The notes under the pieces are model-generated. The model saw nothing but the letters and a program-made list of their open reading frames with translations. It ran no database searches and was not told where the DNA came from. A DNA stretch of 64,000 bases, from positions 1,674,001 to 1,738,000 of the forward strand of contig OY282460.1 in NCBI GenBank assembly GCA_958296295.1, written 5' to 3'. The translations under genes and the position numbers were made by a program. Origin of the DNA: an uncultured Pseudomonadales bacterium (GTDB taxonomy: Bacteria; Pseudomonadota; Gammaproteobacteria; Pseudomonadales; Azotimanducaceae). The first letter of the stretch is position 1. Each line of letters opens with the position of its first letter. Of the stretch, positions 15,978 through 25,667 are shown piece after piece.

Positions 15978-16907
15978 ATGGCCGTCGCGCAAACGAACCA
16001 AAACAGCGCATCGGCCCGTTCGCAGGCGTCAATAGACGCGCATCTGGATCACCTCTGGCTGGAACGCGGCTTGAGCCGCGCCACGCTCGCCGGCTACCGG
16101 CAGGATCTCACCGGCTTCGCGGATTGGCTGCAACGGGATCTCACCGCGGCGTGCGAAGCTGATCTGCAGGCGTTTCTGGCGGCTCGCTTGGGCGAACGCC
16201 GCTCGCCGCGCACCGTGGCGCGGTTCCTCGCGGCGGCGCGGAGCTTTTACCGACGCGCCGCCGAAACCGGTTTGACGCAAGCCGACCCCACCGCCAATCT
16301 TACCAGCCCGCTGCTTGGTCGGCCGCTGCCGGGTTCCCTTTCCGAGGCCGAAGTGGAGCGGCTGTTGCGGGCGCCGCGCAGCGACGACCCGCTGGGCGCG
16401 GCGGGCGAGTACCGCGACCGGACGATGCTGGAGGTGCTTTACGCCACGGGCCTGCGGGTGAGCGAGCTGGTGGGGCTCACCGTGGCGGCGTTGAACACCC
16501 GCCGGGGCACCGTGCAAGTGGTGGGCAAAGGCGGCAAGGAGCGTTTGGTGCCGGTGGGCGAGGTGGCGCTGGACTGGGTGGCGCGTTACTTCACCCAGGC
16601 GCGCCCGAACATCCTCAAGGGACGGGCGAGCGACGCGCTGTTCCCGAGCAATCGCGGTCAAGCCATGACGCGCCAGACCTTCTGGCACGCCATCAAGCGT
16701 TACGCGACGACCGCCGGCATAGACCGGGAGATTTCGCCGCACACCCTGCGGCACGCCTTCGCCACGCATCTGGTGAACCACGGCGCGGATCTTCGCGCCG
16801 TGCAGCTCATGCTCGGCCACGCGGATTTGTCCACCACGCAGATATATACTCACGTCGCCCGAGACCGCTTGAAGCGGTTGCACGCGGAGCATCATCCGCG
16901 CGGCTAG
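15978..16907 (+). CDS. xerD: tyrosine recombinase XerD
   Basis: Chromosome-dimer resolvase acting with XerC at dif. The product is 309 residues with an N-terminal SAM-like core-binding domain (HLDHLWLERGLSRATLAGYR) and a catalytic domain holding the full set of residues: Arg in ATGLRVSELVGL, Lys in VGKGGKER, His and Arg in HTLRHAFATHL, His in LGHADLSTTQ and the nucleophile Tyr in IYTHV. The start at ATG 15978 follows GGAAGGA at 15964-15970. The xerD-dsbC-hom order downstream supports XerD rather than XerC. Confidence 0.95.
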   Translation: MAVAQTNQNSASARSQASIDAHLDHLWLERGLSRATLAGYRQDLTGFADWLQRDLTAACEADLQAFLAARLGERRSPRTVARFLAAARSFYRRAAETGLTQADPTANLTSPLLGRPLPGSLSEAEVERLLRAPRSDDPLGAAGEYRDRTMLEVLYATGLRVSELVGLTVAALNTRRGTVQVVGKGGKERLVPVGEVALDWVARYFTQARPNILKGRASDALFPSNRGQAMTRQTFWHAIKRYATTAGIDREISPHTLRHAFATHLVNHGADLRAVQLMLGHADLSTTQIYTHVARDRLKRLHAEHHPRG

Positions 16908-16931
16908 TCCGCACTTGGAAGGTAATCGCCA

Positions 16932-17720
16932 ATGGCACTGTCAGCACTCCGAGCCCTCGTTACGCGCCGGCGGAAGTTGATTCCCCTCGCTCTCGCCGCG
17001 TTCGCGGCCCAAGTCGCGACCATCGCCCATGGCGACGAGGAAATGAGCGAAGACTCGCCCGCCGAGGCGATCATCTCGTGCCTTGACGAACTCGGCCTCG
17101 TCGCCTTGGATGTGCAACCGTCGCCGATCGCCGGCCTGTTCGAGGTGGAGGCCAAGGGCGGCGTCTTTGTCTATGTGCAAGGCGCGGATTGCCGCCACCT
17201 GATCGCGGGAGACCTGTACGAGCGGCGGGGCGATCAGCTCGTGGGGCTCACCCAAGCCAAGCGCAGCGCCAAGCAACGCGAGCGGCTGAGCAAAGCGATG
17301 GCGACCGTGTCCGTGGACGACATGATCGTTTTTGGGCCGAAGTCGGAAACGCGAGCCGTGGTCTCGGTTTTCACCGATACGGATTGCGGCTACTGCCGCA
17401 AGCTCCACGCCTTGATGGACGACTACCACGCCTTGGGCATCGAGGTTCGCTACCTCGCGTTTCCGCGCGCCGGGGTGAATTCCCTCACCTACGACAAGAT
17501 GGTCTCCGCTTGGTGCGCCAAGGACCCGAAGGCCGCCTTGACGGCGTTGAAACGCGGCGATCGCATCCCGTCCAAGACGTGCGTAAATCCCGTTTCGGAG
17601 CAGTACGCCATCGGCCAGGAGGTCGGCATCACCGGCACCCCCGCCATCGTGCTGGAGAACGGCACGGTGCTGCCGGGCTTCTTGGAAGCCGACGCGCTGG
17701 CCGCCCAGATCGGCCTTTAG
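16932..17720 (+). CDS. dsbC: thiol:disulfide interchange protein DsbC
   Basis: Periplasmic disulfide isomerase/reductase. The 262-residue product has a signal peptide (basic TRRRK then LIPLALAAFAAQVATIAHG). A DsbC-type N-terminal dimerisation region carries PIAGLFEVEAKGGVFVYVQ, and a thioredoxin fold carries the redox motif CGYC at residues 152-155 with a cis-Pro segment GITGTPAIVL. Two further cysteines (SAWCAKD and SKTCVNP) match the second DsbC disulfide. It lies 24 bp after xerD and 20 bp before hom. Confidence 0.94.
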   Translation: MALSALRALVTRRRKLIPLALAAFAAQVATIAHGDEEMSEDSPAEAIISCLDELGLVALDVQPSPIAGLFEVEAKGGVFVYVQGADCRHLIAGDLYERRGDQLVGLTQAKRSAKQRERLSKAMATVSVDDMIVFGPKSETRAVVSVFTDTDCGYCRKLHALMDDYHALGIEVRYLAFPRAGVNSLTYDKMVSAWCAKDPKAALTALKRGDRIPSKTCVNPVSEQYAIGQEVGITGTPAIVLENGTVLPGFLEADALAAQIGL

Positions 17721-17740
17721 CGCCCGCGCAAAGCCGCATC

Positions 17741-19021
17741 GTGGCTAACGCCTTGCGGGTCGGCTTGGCCGGCCTCGGCACGGTAGGTGGCAGCGTCGTT
17801 CGCCTGTTGGCGGAAAACGCCGCCCTCATCGCCGCCCGCGCCGGCCGGCCCATCGAACTGGCACGGGTGGCGAGCCGCACCCCGAAAGCGGAGTTGGACC
17901 TCGGAGCGGCATCCTTCAGCACGGATTTGGCGTCTTTGCCTCACGGACCGGTGGACGTCGTGGTGGAGCTGATCGGCGGCGTCGAAGACGCTGGCGCGTT
18001 GGTGGAAGCCAGTCTCGGCGCCGGACGCGCGGTGGTCACCGCCAACAAAGCGCTCTTGGCGGAACGCGGTGAAGCGCTGTTCGCCCTGGCCCATGCCCAG
18101 GGCCTGCCGGTTGGCTACGAGGCGTCGGTTGCCGGCGGCATTCCCATCGTCGAAGCGCTGCGCGGTGGCCTTGCCGCCAACCGCTTGGACGCATTGGCCG
18201 GCATCGTGAACGGCACGTCGAACCACATCCTCACCGCGATGGAGAACGACGGCCAGGATTTCGCGGCCGCCTTGGCCGAAGCGCAACGCCTCGGCTACGC
18301 GGAAGCCGACCCCACGTTCGACGTGGAAGGCGTGGACGCCGCGCAGAAGCTCGCGGTGTTGGCCGCGCTGGCTTTCGAGAGCGGCATCGACTTCGCCGGC
18401 GTGCACGTGGAAGGCATCGCCGCGATCGACATAGAGGACATCCGCTACGCCCGCGAACTCGGCTTCGTCGTCAAACACTTGGCGATGGCGCGGCGGCACG
18501 CGGACGGCGTGGCCGCGCGCGTCCACTTGGCGTTGGTGCCGGAGCGAGTGCTTTTGGCCAAGGTGTCCGGCGTGACGAACGCGATACTGGCGAACGGCGA
18601 CGCCGTGGGGTCCACGGTCCACATCGGCCCAGGGGCCGGGGGCATGGCCACCGCCTCGGCGGTGGTGGCGGACCTGGTGGCGCTGGCCCGCGGCCACTTG
18701 CCGGTGCCGCGGCCGGCCACGCGCCGGCTGCCCGCCCTTGGCGTGCGCGGCCTCGTGTGCCCCCACTACCTGAAAATCCCCGCGATCGATCAACCCGGCG
18801 TGTTCGCGGAGGTCGCCGAAGTGCTGAGCCGCCACGCGATCTCCATCGAAGCCGTGATTCAACGCCCGCAAGCCATCCGCCCCGACGCCGAACCGTGGGT
18901 GCCCATCGTCATCCTGACCAACGACGTGGCCGAAACCGTGGTGGAGGCCGCGGTGGCGGAACTCGGCGGCCTCGGCGGGGTAACGGGCACGATAACGCGC
19001 ATCCGCGTGGCGGACCTCTAG
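17741..19021 (+). CDS. hom: homoserine dehydrogenase
   Basis: Reduces aspartate semialdehyde to homoserine with NAD(P)H on the threonine/methionine branch. The 426-residue product has the N-terminal nucleotide-binding motif GLAGLGTVGG, VVTANKALLAERG, and YEASVAGGIPIVEAL with IVNGTSNHILTAME. The substrate-binding core GYAEADPTFDVEGVDAAQKL and a C-terminal ACT domain (PAIDQPGVFAEVAEVLSRH) complete it. The GTG start at 17741 follows dsbC by 20 bp. The monofunctional, ACT-containing form matches that of pseudomonads. thrC, often next in this order, is absent. Confidence 0.96.
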   Translation: MANALRVGLAGLGTVGGSVVRLLAENAALIAARAGRPIELARVASRTPKAELDLGAASFSTDLASLPHGPVDVVVELIGGVEDAGALVEASLGAGRAVVTANKALLAERGEALFALAHAQGLPVGYEASVAGGIPIVEALRGGLAANRLDALAGIVNGTSNHILTAMENDGQDFAAALAEAQRLGYAEADPTFDVEGVDAAQKLAVLAALAFESGIDFAGVHVEGIAAIDIEDIRYARELGFVVKHLAMARRHADGVAARVHLALVPERVLLAKVSGVTNAILANGDAVGSTVHIGPGAGGMATASAVVADLVALARGHLPVPRPATRRLPALGVRGLVCPHYLKIPAIDQPGVFAEVAEVLSRHAISIEAVIQRPQAIRPDAEPWVPIVILTNDVAETVVEAAVAELGGLGGVTGTITRIRVADL

Positions 19022-19165
19022 CGCGATGAATCGCGTTGTGGTTGCTTCGCAACTGTCGGTGGCCAACCGCTGCGCCAAGTTGGCCACGAGCGTGCGGAAC
19101 GGCCCGTTGCGGTTTGCCGCTCGCAACGCCTTCGCCTCGGCCCCGTCTCGCCACTGAGCACACAA

Positions 19166-19945
19166 ATGCCTCTGTACCTCATTCGCCACGCCCAATCGGA
19201 AAACAACGCGCTTGCGGCCGCCGGCCAATTCGCGCTGGCCGGGCGCACGGCGGATCCCGCCCTCACCGCGACCGGCGAAGCGCAGGCGCGGTGCGTCGCC
19301 GAGCATCTGCGGCGCTGCGCGGACAAAACGGATGCGCGCGACGGTGTCGGCGTCGAGGGCGGCTACGGCATCGACAGGCTCTACAGCAGTCCGATGCTTC
19401 GGGCGTTGCAAACCGCGCAAGCCATCGCGCAGGCGCTGGAGCTGACGCCGGAGATTTGGCTGGATGTCCACGAGGAAGGCGGCATCTGGGTGGACGCGGG
19501 CGACGGACGCGGGCCGGCCACCGCCGGTGGCCTCACTCGATCGGCCATCCAGACGCGAATGCCGGAGTTCGTCTTGCCTGCCGGTGTCACGGAGTCCGGC
19601 TGGTGGAAAGGGCCGGCGGAGACCCGCGAGCGCTTGATCGACCGCGCCGAGCGGGTGGCCATCGCGATTCGCCAACGCATCCGGGCGGGTCCCGAGGACG
19701 AGAGCGGCGGCGCCGGCCGGGACGCCGCCTGGCACCCGGACGAACGAATCGCCATCGTCAGCCACGGCACCTTCTTGAGCTTCCTCGTCCAGCATCTGTT
19801 GAGCGGCGGGCCTTTGGCGGGCGTCTTTCTGAGCACGCACAACACCGGCATCACCCGCCTCGACATTGCCGACGGGCCGGCCGGGGCAGCGTTCTTGCGC
19901 TATCAGAACCGGGTGGATCACCTGCCGAACGAGCTGGTGACGTAA
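19166..19945 (+). CDS. histidine phosphatase superfamily protein
   Basis: A 259-residue phosphoglycerate-mutase-like phosphatase. The phospho-acceptor motif is LIRHAQSENN (residues 5-14; RHA where RHG is commoner), with the second conserved region LYSSPMLRALQTAQ, an acid-containing loop HEEGGIW, and the second catalytic His in IAIVSHGTFLSFL. It lies between hom and recJ on the same strand. The substrate is unknown; fructose bisphosphatase-like, cofactor-processing and protein phosphatase roles are all found in this family. The 144 bp before it contain no gene that I can see. Confidence 0.85.
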   Translation: MPLYLIRHAQSENNALAAAGQFALAGRTADPALTATGEAQARCVAEHLRRCADKTDARDGVGVEGGYGIDRLYSSPMLRALQTAQAIAQALELTPEIWLDVHEEGGIWVDAGDGRGPATAGGLTRSAIQTRMPEFVLPAGVTESGWWKGPAETRERLIDRAERVAIAIRQRIRAGPEDESGGAGRDAAWHPDERIAIVSHGTFLSFLVQHLLSGGPLAGVFLSTHNTGITRLDIADGPAGAAFLRYQNRVDHLPNELVT

Positions 19946-19965
19946 AGCCTCCCGCGGTTGAACCC

Positions 19966-21663
19966 GTGCTGATCGAGACAAGGCCAAAGCGCGCCTCGAA
20001 TCTCGGCATGTCCCTGCCGCCGTTTCTACGCGACGCCTTGGCGGCCAGGGGCGTGTGCGAGGCGGCGGAGCGCGAACTGCCGCTTGCGGATCTGGTGCCC
20101 CCCACAACCTTGCCCGGCGTGGACGCGGCGGCCGACCGTCTCGCCAACGCCGTGGCGCGCGACGAGCGCATCGTCATCGCCGGGGACTTCGACGCCGACG
20201 GCGCCACCGCGTCCGCGCTGTGCGTTTCCGTGCTGCGCGCGTTCGGGGCGCGGCAGGTGGAATTCGCCGTGCCGGATCGTTTCAAGTTCGGCTACGGCTT
20301 CTCGCCGGAGTTCGCGCGGGTGGTCTTGGCCCAGGAGCCGGCGCTGATCGTCACCGTCGACAACGGGGTTTCCAGCGTGGAAGGCGTGGCGGTCGCGAAA
20401 GCGGCGGGGGCGGACGTGATCATCACCGACCACCACTTGCCCGGCGAGACGCTGCCGGACGCCCACGCGCATGTGAATCCCAACCTCGCGGGCTCGCGTT
20501 TCCCCAGCCCGAACTTGGCCGGCGTCGGCGTCGCCTACTACGTCATGAGCGTCGCGCGCCGAGCGCTGCGGGCGCGCGGGCACTTCGAGGCGAGGGGCAT
20601 CGCCGAGCCGAATCTGGCGCAATGGTTGGATCTCGTCGCGCTGGGCACCGTGGCGGATGTGGTGACGCTGGACCGGAACAACCGCATCCTGGTCCACCAA
20701 GGGTTGCGGCGCCTGCGCGCCGGCTTCGGCCGGCCGGGGATTCAAGCCCTCGCGCAAACGGCTGGCCGGTCGCTCGCGAAACTGTCCGCCGCCGACCTTG
20801 GCTTTGCCATCGGGCCGCGGTTGAACGCCGCTGGCCGGCTGGAGGACATGGCCGTTGGCATCCGCTGTCTGCTCGCCCAGACCGACCAGGCCGCGCGGCG
20901 CTCGGCGCAGCGCCTCAACGAGCTCAACGCGAAGCGGCGCGAGATCGAGGTGGACATGACCGAAGACGCGGCGGCCTTGGTGGAAGTCGGCGAAGTCGGC
21001 GCGGACGTGGCGCTTTGCTTGTACGAGCCGCACTGGCACCAGGGCGTGGTGGGCATCGTGGCAGGGCGCATGCGTGAACGCTTCCACCGGCCGGCCATCG
21101 CCTTCGCGGACGCGGGGGCCGCGGTGCCGGACGAACTCAAGGGCTCGGCGCGGTCCATACCCGGTCTGAACATTCGCGACGCCATCGCCGATTGCGCGGC
21201 CCGCCACCCGGGGCTGGTGGGCAAATTCGGTGGCCACGCCGCCGCCGCCGGGCTCAGCCTCAAGCGCCGCCACCTTCAGCGCTTTCGGCGGGCGTTCAAC
21301 GACGCCGTGGCGGCGCGTGTGAGCGAACGGGATCTCACCGGCGTCATCGTCACGGACGGCGAACTGGCGGCGGACGATCTCAACGTGCGCAACGCGCACT
21401 TGGTGGCCCGCAACGGCCCGTGGGGGCAGGGCTTCCCGGAACCCACGTTCCACGGCGAGTTCGACGTGGTCAACGAGCGCGTGGTGGGCGAGCGCCATCT
21501 GAAGATCAGCCTCAAGCACGATGGCAGAGTTGCGGACGCCATCGCCTTCAACCAGGCGCCGATCGGCGCCAACCGCGCCCGCGCCGTGTACCGGCTGGGC
21601 GTCAACGACTACGCGGACGTGGAAACCCTGCAACTCCAAGTGGACAGGATAGAGCCCTGCTGA
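19966..21663 (+). CDS. recJ: single-stranded-DNA-specific exonuclease RecJ
   Basis: A 5'-3' ssDNA exonuclease in recombination and mismatch repair. The product is 565 residues from GTG 19966, or 551 from ATG 20008; the earlier start gives a typical N-terminal stretch and lies 20 bp after the previous stop. DHH-phosphoesterase motifs are clear: IAGDFDADGATASAL, TVDNGVSSVEG, ITDHHLPGETLP, and LVALGTVADVVTL. The DHHA1 part has WHQGVVGIVAGR and KFGGHAAAAGLSL. A C-terminal OB region ends the protein. Confidence 0.95.
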   Translation: MLIETRPKRASNLGMSLPPFLRDALAARGVCEAAERELPLADLVPPTTLPGVDAAADRLANAVARDERIVIAGDFDADGATASALCVSVLRAFGARQVEFAVPDRFKFGYGFSPEFARVVLAQEPALIVTVDNGVSSVEGVAVAKAAGADVIITDHHLPGETLPDAHAHVNPNLAGSRFPSPNLAGVGVAYYVMSVARRALRARGHFEARGIAEPNLAQWLDLVALGTVADVVTLDRNNRILVHQGLRRLRAGFGRPGIQALAQTAGRSLAKLSAADLGFAIGPRLNAAGRLEDMAVGIRCLLAQTDQAARRSAQRLNELNAKRREIEVDMTEDAAALVEVGEVGADVALCLYEPHWHQGVVGIVAGRMRERFHRPAIAFADAGAAVPDELKGSARSIPGLNIRDAIADCAARHPGLVGKFGGHAAAAGLSLKRRHLQRFRRAFNDAVAARVSERDLTGVIVTDGELAADDLNVRNAHLVARNGPWGQGFPEPTFHGEFDVVNERVVGERHLKISLKHDGRVADAIAFNQAPIGANRARAVYRLGVNDYADVETLQLQVDRIEPC

Positions 21664-21744
21664 CGCACGGCTATACTGCCGTCGCCAACTGTTTTTCTCG
21701 GGGCCGACCACAATTGTCGGGCCAACCTGTCGTCAGGGGCCGCC

Positions 21745-22419
21745 GTGCTGCGCTTCGCCGAAGAAATCATGCTCCTGTTGCTGCACGACTCGGGCGGCCG
21801 GTTCGCCCGTGTGCCGGAGCAGTCGGTGCGCTACGCGCTGGTCGGCGGCGTGCTGATGGATCTGGCGCTGGAGAACCGCATCGACACGGATCTGCGCAAG
21901 CTCGAAGTCGTGGACGCGACGCCCACCGGCGACGCGCTGCTGGACCCTTCGCTGACGGAAATCGCCCACGCCGAGCGCACGCGCGACGCCGGGCATTGGG
22001 TCGAGCGTCTCTTGCCGCGGGCCGCGGACATGCGGGCGGGCGCTCTCTCCCGGCTCACCGAGCGCGGCATTCTGGAACGCCGGGACGACCGTTTTCTTTG
22101 GGTGTTCCGATCCCGCCGCTATCCCGTGGTGGACGGGGAAGCCGAACGGGAAGTGAAGCTGCGCATCTTCGACGTGCTGTTCGGCCAGGACCTGCCGGAT
22201 CCGCGCGATGTCGCGCTGATCTGCTTGGCGGACGCCTGCGGCATCTTCGGCGCACTGCTTTCCGAGGAGGAACTGGCCGCCGTGCGCCCACGCTTCGAGC
22301 AAGTGCGCAAGATGGACCTCATCGGTCAAGCTGTCGCCAGGGCGATCGCCGCCGCGGATCAGGACGCGGACTCGCGGCGCAAGTTTCTGCTCGAGCAACC
22401 GGCCCACCGCCGGCCGTAG
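21745..22419 (+). CDS. GPP34 (GOLPH3/Vps74-like) family protein
   Basis: A 224-residue protein of the GPP34 fold. Recognisable features are an N-terminal LRFAEEIMLLLLHDSGGRF, the conserved ALVGGVLMDLALENRI, RLTERGILERRDDRFLWVF and RRYPVVDGEAEREVKLRIFD. Eukaryotic members bind PI4P at the Golgi and retain glycosyltransferases; the bacterial homologues have no agreed function. It begins with GTG 81 bp after recJ and precedes the polysaccharide region, but is not obviously part of it. Confidence 0.82.
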   Translation: MLRFAEEIMLLLLHDSGGRFARVPEQSVRYALVGGVLMDLALENRIDTDLRKLEVVDATPTGDALLDPSLTEIAHAERTRDAGHWVERLLPRAADMRAGALSRLTERGILERRDDRFLWVFRSRRYPVVDGEAEREVKLRIFDVLFGQDLPDPRDVALICLADACGIFGALLSEEELAAVRPRFEQVRKMDLIGQAVARAIAAADQDADSRRKFLLEQPAHRRP

Positions 22420-22513
22420 CCGCCAACCAATCCGAACGAAAACTCCAAGCCGCGAGCTCTTGGTGGTTGATGCCGCGCAGCCTCGCTTTCGAGCCGGCGC
22501 CGGCATCCGTCGG

Positions 22514-23368
22514 TCATTCCCTTGCCAAGAACGCCAGACTGGTGAGATTGGATCCGCCGGGTCTCGGCGGCCACGGCAACGGCCCCAAGGGCACGGCGAC
22601 CAGGCGGGCACCTTGCTGGCGCAAACGTCCCACGGCCAAGTGGGAATCGGAGTTGACGCGCTCTCCCGGCCGCAGAGGTTTCCCGCCCGCGAAGTAGGAG
22701 TGAATCAACAGTTGTCCACCCGGGCGGAGCGCCCTAATAGCCAGGACGATGTCCCGGTAGGCGATGTCCGCGGCCGGGGCGTGGTCGAGGAGGATGAAGT
22801 CGAACTGCTGCTCGCACCTTTTCAAGTAGTCCGTGGAGCGGGCGATGACAAACTCCACAATGTCGGCACAATCCAGTCGGGCCAACATTCGCCGAGGGGG
22901 CGTGGCGATGCGGTATCGCCTTGCCTCGGCGGTGGCGGGGTTGTTGACGTCGAACAAGTCCACGGTGACCAGACGGGATGGGCCGCACCCGTTGCGGTAC
23001 TCCCGCATTGCCATGGCGGCGTGCAAGGTGGATGCGCCGCGGTTGGTGCCCACCTCCAGGACGGAGCGCGGCTGCAAACGGCGAATCAGGTAGTAGATGG
23101 CCCGGCGGCTTTCCGGATCGATGGCGTGACTCGCAGGCACGTCTTCGAAAACCTCGCCTATGGACGTTCTCGCCTTTTCCCAGCCATCGGCTATGCCGTC
23201 GCCCCGAAGCATGTCCGAGACCGAAATCTCCACCGCCTTGGGAAGCGGGGCGATGTTCGCCACCATAGCCGGCGCCCGGTTGAGGCGATGGCCATGGACC
23301 GTCCGGCGAAGCGCGCCATGCACCCGCGCCGGGAGCATGTTCCGAACCAGCTTCTTCAGTATTCTCAT
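22514..23368 (-). CDS. class I SAM-dependent methyltransferase
   Basis: A 284-residue protein with a Rossmann-type SAM domain: motif I is VLEVGTNRGASTLHAAMAM (about residues 98-116), an acidic end of strand 2 is LVTVDLFD, and the segment FDFILLDHAPAAD with LRPGGQLLIHSYF matches the Methyltransf_24 type. The N-terminal ~90 residues are unrecognised. The ATG at 23368-23366 was chosen because the upstream open frame gives Arg-rich sequence without similarity. It is divergent from the GT2 gene, so it may modify the glycan made by this locus; that is inference from position. Confidence 0.75.
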   Translation of the reverse strand: MRILKKLVRNMLPARVHGALRRTVHGHRLNRAPAMVANIAPLPKAVEISVSDMLRGDGIADGWEKARTSIGEVFEDVPASHAIDPESRRAIYYLIRRLQPRSVLEVGTNRGASTLHAAMAMREYRNGCGPSRLVTVDLFDVNNPATAEARRYRIATPPRRMLARLDCADIVEFVIARSTDYLKRCEQQFDFILLDHAPAADIAYRDIVLAIRALRPGGQLLIHSYFAGGKPLRPGERVNSDSHLAVGRLRQQGARLVAVPLGPLPWPPRPGGSNLTSLAFLARE

Positions 23369-23586
23369 GTGTTGGGAGTTGTCGCTGGCCCGGCTGGGGC
23401 GGGTGGCCGCCGGCGCGGTTGATCTTCCTTGAACGCCGCAACCGGGCGCGCCGCGGCAGAGTGGCGGAATTGTACAACGGGAGCGGCGGCAGCGGCCACG
23501 AACCGCATGGGCGGGGCATCTTGTGTTAAGGTCGCGCACCGGCCGCCGGATCGTTGCTGTTGAAAGTAAAGGGACATGCACAGGAC

Positions 23587-25617
23587 ATGAAGGAGAGTCC
23601 TATCCTCGCGCCGCATTTGACCGCTGAGACCGTTGCGACTCGTTGGCCATCGGTTTCCGTTCTCGTCCCTGTCCGGAACGCCGAGGCGACCGTCGGGGCG
23701 GCGATCGACTCGGTATTGTCTCAGGACTACCCGGGCTCGGTAGAGATAGTCGTCGCCGACGGATCCGACACCCCGGCCACGGCCGATCTGATTCGGCGGC
23801 TGTACCCGAAGGCGAAACTGGTTCCCAATCCGGAACAGGTCATCACGTTCGGAATCCACGCGGCGTACCGAGTGGCAACCGGAGAGGTCGTCGTGCGGTG
23901 CGACGCCCATACAGTGTTCCCGCAAGGGTACCTGCGCCGAGCGGTGAGCACGTTGCTTAGGACGGGGGCGGCCAATGTCGGCGGCCGGCAACAGCCGGTG
24001 GCCACCACGCTCTTCGGGCGCGTGGTGGCGATAGCGATGACCACTCCACTGGGGGCTGGCGGTGCCCGCTATCGACAGGGTGGCGCGGAAGGGCCCGCCG
24101 ACACGGTCTTCTTGGGGACGTTCCGGCGCGACGCGTTGGAGGCGGTGGGCGGCGTCGACCCTAGTCTTGGGGGGGCGGAGGACTACGAACTCAACTGGCG
24201 GTTGCGGGCGCGCGGAGAGACAGTGTGGTTCGATCCCGGGCTCTTGGTCGCATACTATCCCCGCGACACGCTCTGGGGTCTAGCCAAGCAGTACTTCAAT
24301 TACGGTCGGTGGAAACGGGTGGTGGCGCAACGACATCCTGCGTCGCTGCTGCCCAGGCACTTCGCCAGCCCGGCGTTGGTGCTGGGATTGGTCGCCGCGC
24401 CTGTGCTCGCGGTGGCCGGCGCCGGTTGGGCGGCAGTGGCAGTGCCGTTGGTCTATGCGCTCACAATGGTGGTTGGCTCTCTGGCGGTGGCCATCCGTCG
24501 CCGTTCGTACGCCGCGCTCCTGCTCCCGCTGGCCCTCGCAACCATGCATGTGGGCTGGGGTATCGGCTTTTTCGTCCCGGTGCGAAACAGGAGTGGACTG
24601 GAGGCGCATTGGCGGCTTGCTCGCAGGGCCCCCGCTTCTATGCCGTCGGTGTCGGTGCTCATTCCGGTTCGCAACGGCGAGGACACCATCGGGGCGGCAA
24701 TCGACTCGGTGTTGGCGCAGGACTACAACGGTTCGGTAGAGGTGATCGTCGCCGACGGATCCGACACTGCGGCCACTTCGGATCTGATTCGACGGCGGTA
24801 CCCGATGGTGAAACTGGTTCGCAATCTGGAACAAACCGCCGGGTTCGGGTTGCGCGCGGCGCAGCGCGTGGCGAACGGAGAGATCCTCGCGCGGTGCGAC
24901 GCCCATGTGGTGTTTCCACTTGACTACCTGCGCCGTGTGGTAAGCACGTTGCTGAGAACGGGAGCGGCCAATGTCGGTGGTCGGCAACACCCGGTCGCGA
25001 CCACGTTCTTCGGGCGCGCGGTGGCGATGGCAATGACCACCCCGCTGGGGAACGGCGGTGCCCGCTACCGACTGGGCGGCGCGGAGGGGCCCGCCGACAC
25101 GGTCTTCTTGGGGGCGTTCCGGCGCGACGCGTTGGAGGCGGTTGGCGGCGTTGACCCCCGCTTCGTTCGAAACCAGGACTACGAACTCAACTGGCGCCTG
25201 CGAGCGCGGGGGGAGACGGTGTGGTTCGACCCTCGGCTCGCGGTCGCCTACCGGCCCCGCGACACGTTGTTGGATCTAGCCAGGCAGTACTTCGATTACG
25301 GCCGATGGAAACGGGTAGTGGCGCAACGACATCCGGCCTCGCTGCGGCCGCGGCATTTCGCGAGCCCGCTGTTGGTGCTGGGATTGGCCGCCTCGCCAGT
25401 GCTGGCCGCGACCGGCGCTTCTTGGGCGCCCGCGGTGGTGCCGCTTGCTTACGTCCTCGCCTTGGGGGGCGGCTCGCTGGCGGTCGGCATTCGCCGCCGT
25501 TCGTACTCCGCGGTCCTGCTCCCGCTGATCCTCGCCACCATGCACCTGAGCTGGGGAATCGGTTTCTTCACGCCGGTTCAAAGCGGTTCGACAGGTGCCG
25601 CAGCTCCGGCGAAATAG
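23587..25617 (+). CDS. ExoA-like GT2 glycosyltransferase, internally duplicated
   Basis: A 676-residue protein made of two copies of the same ~330-residue enzyme. Copy 1 (about residues 20-340) and copy 2 (about 352-676) both contain a GT2 nucleotide-binding start (SVSVLVPVRN / SVSVLIPVRN), the ExoA-type RCDAH metal/substrate motif, GGARYR, EGPADTVFLG, FRRDALEAVGGVDP, DYELNWRLRARGETVWFDP and RWKRVVAQRHPASL, then three C-terminal membrane segments. ExoA-like enzymes transfer sugars to undecaprenyl-linked intermediates at the inner membrane. Copy 2 starts with its own ATG at 24640, as if two tandem genes fused by losing the stop between them. Nucleotide identity between copies is visibly high. 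The ATG at 23587 is the preferred start. Confidence 0.88.
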   Translation: MKESPILAPHLTAETVATRWPSVSVLVPVRNAEATVGAAIDSVLSQDYPGSVEIVVADGSDTPATADLIRRLYPKAKLVPNPEQVITFGIHAAYRVATGEVVVRCDAHTVFPQGYLRRAVSTLLRTGAANVGGRQQPVATTLFGRVVAIAMTTPLGAGGARYRQGGAEGPADTVFLGTFRRDALEAVGGVDPSLGGAEDYELNWRLRARGETVWFDPGLLVAYYPRDTLWGLAKQYFNYGRWKRVVAQRHPASLLPRHFASPALVLGLVAAPVLAVAGAGWAAVAVPLVYALTMVVGSLAVAIRRRSYAALLLPLALATMHVGWGIGFFVPVRNRSGLEAHWRLARRAPASMPSVSVLIPVRNGEDTIGAAIDSVLAQDYNGSVEVIVADGSDTAATSDLIRRRYPMVKLVRNLEQTAGFGLRAAQRVANGEILARCDAHVVFPLDYLRRVVSTLLRTGAANVGGRQHPVATTFFGRAVAMAMTTPLGNGGARYRLGGAEGPADTVFLGAFRRDALEAVGGVDPRFVRNQDYELNWRLRARGETVWFDPRLAVAYRPRDTLLDLARQYFDYGRWKRVVAQRHPASLRPRHFASPLLVLGLAASPVLAATGASWAPAVVPLAYVLALGGGSLAVGIRRRSYSAVLLPLILATMHLSWGIGFFTPVQSGSTGAAAPAK

Positions 25618-25667
25618 CGGCGGCCAGCGGCCGACAGATCGGTGCTCGCTCGTCGACGGGGATCGAG

